DNA from: Streptomyces lincolnensis
Lineage (GTDB): Bacteria > Actinomycetota > Actinomycetes > Streptomycetales > Streptomycetaceae
Assembly (NCBI RefSeq): GCF_021173675.1
Contig: NZ_JAIHON010000005.1
Location: forward strand, 1-64,000
Reading direction: 5' to 3'
DNA: 64,000 nt
Position numbers and translations under genes: made by a program. The notes below the pieces were generated by a model. The model did not search any database and was not told where the DNA came from. It was given only the letters and a program-made list of their open reading frames with translations. Positions 57,874 to 64,000 of this stretch are shown here, one piece after another (position 1 is the first letter of the stretch; each line of letters begins with the position of its first letter).

Positions 57874-59217
57874 ATGCCTGGTGAGCCGTTGGCGGTCCAC
57901 CCGCTGAGCTTCCTCCGCCAGACGCGCGGATGGGGCAAGTCCGAGTTCGCCCGCATCATGCAGGCGCACGGGAGGTCACTCGGAATCCCGCTCGCCACCA
58001 ACCGCACCACCGTGTGGAAGTGGGAGCAGGGCCAGGAGCCGGACGCCGACGCCCAGCGCGTTCTCGCAGACTTACTGCGCGTCCCGCACGAGAAGGCGCG
58101 GGAGGAAGGTTGGCCCCGATGGCTCCCAGTCTGGGAGGTCACGGGACTCACCGCCCCGTGGACCGAGGCCGGTACCGTTGAGGCGTTGACCGAACTCGTC
58201 GGGAGTGGCCGCATGGACCGCCGGGGCTTTCTCACCATCACCGGCGCCGCCCTGACGGGCCTCGCGGCAAGCTGGGTGGACGCGCCGACCGCCTTCGCCT
58301 CGGCCCTGGGCGGGGACCAGGTCACGGACACGATGGTCTCGACGATCGAGCAGCGCATCAGCACGCTCCGCACCCTCGACGACCAACTCGGCGGCGCCAC
58401 GCTCCTGGAGCAGGCACGCGGCGATCTCGCCCTCGTCACCGGCCTCTTGAGCACCGGCTGGTACACGGAGAACATCCGAATCCGCCTCTACGCCCTGGCG
58501 GCCCGGGTGTCGCACCTGACCGGTTGGATGGCCTACGACGCTGGCCTGCGGTCCGCCGGCCAGCGCTACTACGTCGGGGCTCTACGCAGCGCCCGCACCG
58601 CCGGCGACGACGCGTTCGGTGCCTTCATCCTCGCGGAGATGGGAGTTCACGTCTCCGAGTCCGGACGCACCGCGGAGCGCGTAGCCCTCATCTCGACTGC
58701 CATCGACAACGCCCCTCGCACGCTGTCGCCGTACACCCAGTCGTTCCTTTACCTGCACAAGGCCGAGGCACTGTCCCGCGACGGCGACCACCGGAACGCC
58801 GGAACAGCGCTCAACCGTGCCGTGTCCCACTGGGAGCGCCACACCACGGAGGAAAACCCGGACTGGCTCACCTGGTTCGGTGAGGCTCAACTGAAGTCGA
58901 CCGAGGGCAAGGTCCTACTTCGGGCTGGTCAGGTGGAGCGCGCTACAGGCTCCTTGGAGGCCTCCGTGAGGAGTGCGGCTCCTCGGGACAAGGCCGTACG
59001 CTCCAGCCGCCTGGCCGAGGCCCGGCTCGCCGGCGGCGACCTGGAAGGGGCGCTGGACGCCGCGAACTACGGCACCGAGCTCCTGGAAAGCAGCGTCAGC
59101 TCCGTACGGGCCGTGGACCGCTTGAAGGAATTCTCGGCACGACTCGAACCGCGCAAATCCGTCCCCGCTGTCCGTGAGTTCCGCGAGCGCCTCCAGGCGC
59201 TGCCCATCGCAGCCTGA
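57874..59217 (+). CDS. XRE-family regulator with TPR-like C-terminus, TTA-containing
   Basis: The 447-aa protein has an N-terminal helix-turn-helix (about residues 8-70, LSFLRQTRGWGKSEFARIMQAHG...TTVWKWEQGQEPDADAQRVLADLLRV) and a long helical-repeat domain suited to peptide or ligand sensing. Between them lies MDRRGFLTITGAALTGLAASW, a Tat-like stretch often found in this Streptomyces family although the protein is presumably cytoplasmic. Codon 67 (58072-58074) is TTA, so translation should depend on the bldA tRNA and thus on developmental stage. ATG 57874 has GGGAG upstream. GTG 57850 is an alternative. Confidence 0.88.
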   Translation: MPGEPLAVHPLSFLRQTRGWGKSEFARIMQAHGRSLGIPLATNRTTVWKWEQGQEPDADAQRVLADLLRVPHEKAREEGWPRWLPVWEVTGLTAPWTEAGTVEALTELVGSGRMDRRGFLTITGAALTGLAASWVDAPTAFASALGGDQVTDTMVSTIEQRISTLRTLDDQLGGATLLEQARGDLALVTGLLSTGWYTENIRIRLYALAARVSHLTGWMAYDAGLRSAGQRYYVGALRSARTAGDDAFGAFILAEMGVHVSESGRTAERVALISTAIDNAPRTLSPYTQSFLYLHKAEALSRDGDHRNAGTALNRAVSHWERHTTEENPDWLTWFGEAQLKSTEGKVLLRAGQVERATGSLEASVRSAAPRDKAVRSSRLAEARLAGGDLEGALDAANYGTELLESSVSSVRAVDRLKEFSARLEPRKSVPAVREFRERLQALPIAA

Positions 59218-59290
59218 CAGCCGCCGTCCCGGGCTCCGGAGGTGGTCCCGCGCCCATGGAGCAGACGGTCGCGATGCCAGGATGGACGGC

Positions 59291-60463
59291 ATGACGACGA
59301 TCGACGGTGAGGTCGCAGCTGGGTTCGAGCCGGTGCGCGAGGCGTTCGCGGCGAACTTCTCCGAGCATGGAGACATCGGCGCGGCGGTGTGCGTGTACCA
59401 GTACGGCAAACCGGTGGTGGACCTGTGGGGAGGCGTCGCCGATCCCACAACCGGTCGTCCGTGGACCCGGGACACGCTGCAACTCGTCTACTCGGCCACC
59501 AAGGGAGCGACCGCGACCGCGGCACACCTGCTGGCCGAGCGCGGCGCCTTGAACCTGGACGCGCCGGTGGCGAAGTACTGGCCGGAGTTCGCCGCGAACG
59601 GCAAGGCGAACATCCCGGTGCGCTGGCTGTTGTCCCACCAGGCCGGCCTGATCACACTCGACCAACCCGTCCCGCTGAACGAGGCGTTGACCTGGCACCC
59701 GATGACGGCCGCGCTGGCCGCTCAGCGCCCCCAGTGGACTCCGGGCACGGCACACGGATACCACGGCCGGACCTGGGGCTGGCTCGTCGGCGAGGTGATC
59801 CGCCGGGTATCCGGCCAGACGCCGGGCCGCTTCTTCGCCGACGAGATCGCCGCCCCGCTCGGGCTGGACTTCTTCATCGGACTGCCGGCGCGCGAACGCG
59901 CCCGAGTCAGCCGCATGATGTACCAGCGACCGGCCGTCGACCTCACCACCGTGCCCGCCGAGTCGGTCCCCGAGGACCTCCGCGAGCAGGTTGCCGCGTG
60001 GCGGGATCCGACGTCGTTCAGCAACAGGGCGTACGTGGTCACCGATCCCGCCGAGATCGACTTCGACTCACCCGAGGTACAGGCCGCGGAACTCCCGGCC
60101 TCCAACGGCATCGGCACCGCACGCGCACTGGCACGGATGTATGCCGCGCTGATCGGCGAGGTGGACGGTGTGCGCCTGCTCGCCCCGGAAACCCTCGCGT
60201 CGGCGACCAAGGAACAGGCCGGAGGAAAGGACCAGGTCATGCTGATCCCAAGCCGGTTCAGCTCCGGCTACACGCTGCCCACCGAGACCAATCCCATGAT
60301 CGGGCCGAACTCCTTCGGCCACACGGGCCGAGGCGGCTCACTCGGTTTTGCCGACCCGGAGCACGGCATCGCGTTCGGCTATGCGATGAACAACATCATC
60401 GGGGGCTCCGACGACGTCCGTGCGCTGTCGCTGGTCGATGCGGTGCGTCGGTCTCTGGCGTAA
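59291..60463 (+). CDS. serine hydrolase/esterase, beta-lactamase fold (EstB-like)
   Basis: The 390-aa enzyme is a class C beta-lactamase-like esterase. SxxK is SATK in LQLVYSATKGATATAAHLLAERG (about residues 68-71), with YHGRTWGWLVGEVIRRVSG supplying the tyrosine motif and FGHTGRGGSLGFADPEHGIAFGYAMNN near the end. VDLWGGVADPTTGRPWTRDT at the N-terminus is characteristic of the esterase subgroup. No signal peptide, so intracellular. Substrate unknown. An in-frame ATG at 59282 is an alternative start. Confidence 0.88.
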   Translation: MTTIDGEVAAGFEPVREAFAANFSEHGDIGAAVCVYQYGKPVVDLWGGVADPTTGRPWTRDTLQLVYSATKGATATAAHLLAERGALNLDAPVAKYWPEFAANGKANIPVRWLLSHQAGLITLDQPVPLNEALTWHPMTAALAAQRPQWTPGTAHGYHGRTWGWLVGEVIRRVSGQTPGRFFADEIAAPLGLDFFIGLPARERARVSRMMYQRPAVDLTTVPAESVPEDLREQVAAWRDPTSFSNRAYVVTDPAEIDFDSPEVQAAELPASNGIGTARALARMYAALIGEVDGVRLLAPETLASATKEQAGGKDQVMLIPSRFSSGYTLPTETNPMIGPNSFGHTGRGGSLGFADPEHGIAFGYAMNNIIGGSDDVRALSLVDAVRRSLA

Positions 60464-60627
60464 CGGCTTCCTTCGTGTTTGGCCTTCCCGCGCCGTCACG
60501 CACGGGCCGGGTACAGCATCGGCGGTGGGGGTGGGCTGGGTGCGACTTGGCTCAGAAAGGCTTCTGGGGCCTTCCCCTACGAGGTCACACCCAACCAGCA
60601 GCACCCCGACTGGATGCCTCTACGCCA

Positions 60628-60885
60628 TCAGTTCCTGTCAGCCGCCATGATGCTGACGCATTCTTCGAGCGCTGCATGCAACGACGGTACGAAAGCGGCG
60701 AGTTCGGCGTCCGACGACTTGCCTCCCTCCAGAACGGCGCCGACGACCGCCGCCAGGACTGCGGCGGCCTTCAGGGTCTGCATGTCGGCCAGCTCGTCGA
60801 ACCAACCGCCGGGACGTGCGACTACCAACGCCTCTTTGCCGGTGGCCGGGTCAACGCCGAGACTGCGCAAGCGCCCTGCGCTCAT
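60628..60885 (-). CDS. 85-aa hypothetical protein
   Basis: The start overlaps the stop of the preceding gene (ATGA), so it is co-translated with it. The protein is acidic and helical (DELADMQTLKAAAVLAAVVGAVLEGGK ... LHAALEECVSIMAADRN), with no known motif. It occupies the region divergent from the GntR-type regulator, a recurrent layout in Streptomyces accessory regions. The 164-bp gap to the hydrolase gene contains nothing recognised. Confidence 0.6.
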   Translation of the reverse strand: MSAGRLRSLGVDPATGKEALVVARPGGWFDELADMQTLKAAAVLAAVVGAVLEGGKSSDAELAAFVPSLHAALEECVSIMAADRN

Positions 60886-61196
60886 GCGGCAACCTCCGAC
60901 GGGATGTAGTCCTGACCCAAGGTTGCGAGCACTGCCGCCCGACGCCGCTCTTGCTGGAGGCGCCGGTGGTCTCGTTCATCCCGTTCGCGTTCCCATACGG
61001 CGAGGTAGGGCCTGACCAGGGGCAGGCCGTCGACAAGGACAGTGTCCGCCGGGTAGGGCCGCGTCCGGCGGCCAGAGGAGGTCTGGCACTCGGACGCGAG
61101 CGGGGAGGCCGTGAAGGGTGATGACGTATAGGCGACGCGATGCCTAGCGCGAGGCGGCAGGAAGAGGCTCAGGAACACGGCCAGTAGTCTGCGCAT
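60882..61196 (-). CDS. 104-aa hypothetical protein
   Basis: ATG 61196 has AGGAG 7 bp upstream. The N-terminus is hydrophobic (RRLLAVFLSLFLPPRARHR) and could be a membrane anchor. The C-terminal half is a charged helix (LAVWERERDERDHRRLQQERRRAAVLATLG), probably a coiled coil. No family recognised. It forms a two-gene leftward unit with the 85-aa gene, divergent from the GntR-type regulator gene, and is probably controlled from the shared promoter with the GTATC repeats. Confidence 0.65.
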   Translation of the reverse strand: MRRLLAVFLSLFLPPRARHRVAYTSSPFTASPLASECQTSSGRRTRPYPADTVLVDGLPLVRPYLAVWERERDERDHRRLQQERRRAAVLATLGQDYIPSEVAA

Positions 61197-61287
61197 AGGT
61201 CGACTCCTATTCAGTCGGCTCAGCCCCGGCACGGAAGCTCTCACCCTTCCCGCCGGGGCGTTTCGTTTCCCTCCATAGTACCTACTT

Positions 61288-61312
61288 GTATCGCCTCGTA
61301 TCGAGACGTATC
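61288..61312. promoter_or_regulatory. three GTATC repeats at exact 10-bp spacing
   Basis: GTATC occurs at 61288, 61298 and 61308, in GTATCGCCTCGTATCGAGAC followed by GTATC. The 10-bp period puts all copies on one face of the helix. They lie between the divergent 104-aa gene and the GntR-type regulator gene, as expected for an operator that binds a small winged-helix repressor cooperatively. Confidence 0.6.
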
Positions 61313-61353
61313 TCAAAGAGCGTGCATCACCCTCCTTGCTTAGCGTCGACTCC

Positions 61354-61629
61354 ATGAACCCTGACGCAGAGATCGATCACGGCGCCCCACTGACCCCGTA
61401 CCGGCAACTGGCCGAGATCCTGCGTGCGCAGATCCGGCGTGGTGACTGGCCGCCCGGCCGGATGCTCCCGAGTGAGGCCCAGCTTGTGCAGCGGTACGGG
61501 ATCGCGCGGACAACCGTGCGGCGGGGGCTTGGCCTGCTGGTGGACGAAGGGTGGGTCTACGCCGTTCCACAACGGGGGTGGTTCGTCAGCGACCCTCTGC
61601 CGCCTACCCCTCAAAGCCCCGCTCAGTGA
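61354..61629 (+). CDS. small GntR-type winged-helix regulator
   Basis: The 91-aa protein is essentially only the DNA-binding domain: PYRQLAEILRAQIRRGDWPPGRMLPSEAQLVQRYGIARTTVRRGLGLLVDEGWVYAVPQRGWFV. There is no ligand-binding domain, as in KorSA-like and other minimal GntR proteins of actinobacterial mobile elements. It probably represses its own promoter and the divergent two-gene unit via the GTATC repeats. It stops 74 bp before the AIPR gene, so it may also influence that gene. Confidence 0.88.
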   Translation: MNPDAEIDHGAPLTPYRQLAEILRAQIRRGDWPPGRMLPSEAQLVQRYGIARTTVRRGLGLLVDEGWVYAVPQRGWFVSDPLPPTPQSPAQ

Positions 61630-61703
61630 CAACGGGAACACCTTGAGGTCGATCTTCACCCTATACGCTTGTTCTATAAGAGAGTTACGGAACAGGGGCG
61701 GCC

Positions 61704-63830
61704 ATGAGCAAGCTGCACATCGAGTACATCCGCAACGCCATCGACGAGCGGTACACCAGTCTGCTGGACCTGACGGACCTGCCGAAGTCAGCTGGGGAGA
61801 ATGGGCGGCGGCAGGCGTTTCTCAGTCGCGGGATCGCGGCGCTCGCTGTGCAGAACGAGCACCAGGTCGGTCCGCGGGCTGCCGCTGCCTGCGTCTTCGA
61901 CGGTGCTGACGACCGAGGGATAGACGCGATATCGGTGGAGCTCAGCGCCCCGCAGCCGCGTATCTGTCTGGTGCAAGCAAAGTGGAGCGACGCCGGCAAA
62001 GGCGGGTTCGACGAGGAGGCGGTGCACAAGCTGTTCCGCGGCCTCGACCTGCTTTTCGACCGGGCTTACTCGAAGTTCAACAGTCGCTTCCAGCCACTGG
62101 TGCCGGATCTTCAGCAGGCTTTCGACCTGGGTCTGCCGAAGGTCACCATCGTTCTGGCCCTGATGCGGACCGCTCCCCTCGACCCCAAGGTGCGTGAGCT
62201 TCTTGAGGAGAAGGTCGCCGCGCAAAATGAGGTCGACGAGATCGTCGACTACAAGGTTCTCGATCTGCGTGATTTCCACCGGGCAATCTTGGGTGACGCG
62301 GCGACACCCAAGATCGACGCCACGGTCAGGCTCGACGGGTTCGTACAGGAGTCGACACCGTACAAGGCGCTCTACGGCACTATGACTGTCCCCGAGTTAG
62401 CGGACCTATACAGCGAGCACCGGCGGGGACTCTTCGCCCGTAACATCCGTGATTCCCTCGACCTGACCGACGTCAACGTCAAGATCCAGAACACACTGCT
62501 CGAGCAGCCGGAGCACTTCTGGTACTTCAGTAACGGCATCACCATGCTGTGCGAGACGATCAAGCCTGTCGGGCGGGCCGTCCCCGGCAAGGTCGGCGAC
62601 TTCAAGCTGACCGGCATCAGCGTGGTCAACGGCGCACAGACCGTGAGCGCCCTGCACCGGGCCTTCGTCAAGGACCCCGACACGGCGCAGATCGGCAGAG
62701 TCACAGTGCGGCTGATCTCGCTGGAGGACTGCCCGGAGGGGTTCGGTGACCAGGTCACCACCACGACGAACACGCAGAACCCGATTGAGGAGCGGGACTT
62801 CAAATCCCTCGATCAAGGGCAGATCCAGCTGCGCGACGACTTCGCCCTGTTGCTGCACCGCAGCTATGTCATCAAGCGCGGAGAGCGCCTGCCAGACCCG
62901 CAGCACGGCTGCTCTCTCACCGAAGCAGCCGAGGCCCTGGCCGCCGTCCACCCCAATGCCCAGCTCGCGGCGGTCGCCAAGCGTGATCAGAATCTCGCGG
63001 GGCTCTGGGAGGACAGCGTCTACGAACAAATCTTCGGCGCGACTCCAAACGTTTACCGGGTCTGGCGCTCGGTCGAACTGCTGCGCGCGGTCCGTGCGGA
63101 GCTCCAGGCGCTCCGCGACGGCCTGCTCTGGCGCGCCGACGCCGCCGCCTCGCACGGCGATCTCCTCGTCACCCACATCGTGTTCCGGCGACTGAGTACC
63201 ACCGCCATCGAGAGCCCGGACTTCGACTGGGCGGGGGAACTCGCCAAGGTGCCTCAGCTGGTACGGGACACCTTCGCGTGGGTGTTGCGCGCGATCGACG
63301 ACGAGTACGGCAAGAGCAGCCACATCATCGCCGCGGTCCGAAACGCCGAACGCATGCAGCGTGTGGTGCGGGCTGCAATGCGCGGCCTCGACTCCGACAA
63401 GACCGCACCCGCACTGCAGGATGGCTACCAGGTCGCCGGTGCCGAGCAGCGTGGACGACAAGTCAACGCCGTCACCACTCTCATCTCGGCCGACCGCATC
63501 CCGGAGGGCACGGACCTCGAGTTCCGCCCCTACTCCCGGCCGGAGCGGCGAGAGATGACCGAGTGGCTGACCGCGAATCCGGATCGTGCCCGCGCGACCT
63601 GGTCGAACGAGCGGGGCACCAGGAACCCGCTGCGCTGGGCCGCGGACGGAAAGTGGTATTCGCCCAGCGGCCTGGCACGCAAGATGCGTGCCGAGGCCTC
63701 CGGGGTGGACACCTCGACACAGGGCACGATCCGGTGGTTCGTACCCGACCAGGGCTCGCTCGAAGAGCTGGCGTACGAGGTGCGGCAGAGCGAGGGAACC
63801 GACACGGACACCGGTCCCACCGAGCAGTAG
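61704..63830 (+). CDS. AIPR-family protein with nuclease-like N-terminus (putative abortive-infection factor)
   Basis: The 708-aa protein matches the AIPR (abortive phage infection) family. The N-terminal 100 residues resemble a PD-(D/E)xK restriction-like nuclease: DGADDRGIDAISV (D70, D74) and LVQAKW (Q91, K93). The family core contains FWYFSNGITMLCE and the signature VVNGAQTVSALHRAF (about residues 305-319). Codon 232 (62397-62399) is TTA, implying bldA-dependent expression. AIPR proteins occur in phage defence and next to restriction systems. The small GntR-type gene just upstream is its likely controller. Confidence 0.85.
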   Translation: MSKLHIEYIRNAIDERYTSLLDLTDLPKSAGENGRRQAFLSRGIAALAVQNEHQVGPRAAAACVFDGADDRGIDAISVELSAPQPRICLVQAKWSDAGKGGFDEEAVHKLFRGLDLLFDRAYSKFNSRFQPLVPDLQQAFDLGLPKVTIVLALMRTAPLDPKVRELLEEKVAAQNEVDEIVDYKVLDLRDFHRAILGDAATPKIDATVRLDGFVQESTPYKALYGTMTVPELADLYSEHRRGLFARNIRDSLDLTDVNVKIQNTLLEQPEHFWYFSNGITMLCETIKPVGRAVPGKVGDFKLTGISVVNGAQTVSALHRAFVKDPDTAQIGRVTVRLISLEDCPEGFGDQVTTTTNTQNPIEERDFKSLDQGQIQLRDDFALLLHRSYVIKRGERLPDPQHGCSLTEAAEALAAVHPNAQLAAVAKRDQNLAGLWEDSVYEQIFGATPNVYRVWRSVELLRAVRAELQALRDGLLWRADAAASHGDLLVTHIVFRRLSTTAIESPDFDWAGELAKVPQLVRDTFAWVLRAIDDEYGKSSHIIAAVRNAERMQRVVRAAMRGLDSDKTAPALQDGYQVAGAEQRGRQVNAVTTLISADRIPEGTDLEFRPYSRPERREMTEWLTANPDRARATWSNERGTRNPLRWAADGKWYSPSGLARKMRAEASGVDTSTQGTIRWFVPDQGSLEELAYEVRQSEGTDTDTGPTEQ

Positions 63831-64000
63831 CCGGCAAGGAACCACGGGCGCGCGACAGACCGTCGCAACCCGCTGATTGTCAGTGCTCGGCGGTACGGTC
63901 GACGCGCTCGCGGGACCGGTCGTGATCCTTCAAGGAAGCCCTCGGAAGGCTCCCTCGAAGCTCCGACCGGTCGGCTCCAGGGCCGTAAGATCGCAGGTGC
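63831..64000. other. downstream non-coding end of the window
   Basis: No coding start or complete feature is recognised in these 170 bp. GGGACCGGTCG and CGACCGGTCGG recur here (63912 and 63964 regions), and AAGGAAGCC/GGCTCCC-like pairs may form a terminator after the AIPR gene. The next gene begins beyond the edge. Confidence 0.35.

Noticed and set aside
1..64000. tRNA, rRNA, CRISPR arrays, transposases and integrases
   Set aside because: None of the conserved sequence or protein motifs for these classes was seen on either strand by reading. A covariance-model scan could still reveal a small RNA.

Overview
This window is high-GC actinobacterial DNA and almost certainly comes from a Streptomyces chromosome. 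Nearly all codons end in G or C, GTG starts are frequent, genes often overlap as ATGA or TGATG, and many products are Streptomyces-typical: a SARP activator, an XRE/TPR regulator paired with a HATPase, DyP/EfeB iron uptake and a type II polyketide synthase. No rRNA, tRNA, CRISPR array, transposase or integrase was seen.

Layout. About 0.1-5.4 kb is iron acquisition: a haem-type ABC ATPase, then efeO-efeB-efeU behind tandem iron-box-like sites, plus a lipoprotein. About 5.4-19 kb is mostly housekeeping: a Prim-Pol-like protein, GDPD, TetR, an Rsm22-type methyltransferase, a serine hydrolase, a Bcr/CflA exporter, Gfo/Idh, PhoD, SDR, a lipid kinase, DoxX and a MazG-like protein. It also holds two copies of an intergenic repeat (one with a 32-bp terminal inverted repeat) and the scar of a deleted aldo/keto reductase. 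About 19-26.1 kb is one leftward sugar operon: binding protein, two permeases, GH35 beta-galactosidase and ROK repressor. About 26.3-30.3 kb is an ArsR-controlled divergon with cupin, SDR, quinone-oxidoreductase and acyltransferase genes.

The centrepiece, about 30.4-53.6 kb, is a type II polyketide cluster built on an actinorhodin-like enzyme set: ketosynthase, chain length factor, ACP, C9 ketoreductase, didomain aromatase/cyclase, metallo-beta-lactamase-fold cyclase, a two-component flavin monooxygenase with its reductase, an MDR reductase, an FAD hydroxylase, a phosphopantetheinyl transferase, a SARP activator and an exporter. Interleaved with these are parts normally found in azol(in)e peptide (TOMM/LAP) loci: an 810-aa leader-binding/YcaO fusion ending in a proline-rich tail, a 60-aa ORF directly upstream of it, a SagB-like protein that keeps only the non-catalytic N-terminal region, and a NarL-type two-component system. 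SARP-type 11-bp direct repeats lie in three promoter regions, two in front of polyketide genes and one in front of the cyclase that sits among the TOMM-like genes. This suggests one co-regulated hybrid locus that would join an aromatic polyketide to a peptide-modifying cyclodehydratase.

To the right (53.9-59.2 kb) is a second small-peptide locus: HATPase, two tiny ORFs, a JmjC/ROXA-like oxygenase, an aldo/keto reductase, a convergent phosphotransferase-like gene and a divergent XRE regulator with a TTA codon. The window ends with a beta-lactamase-fold hydrolase, two small coupled hypothetical genes, a GntR-type regulator behind three helically phased GTATC repeats, and an AIPR-family protein with a nuclease-like N-terminus and its own TTA codon, a possible phage-defence gene.
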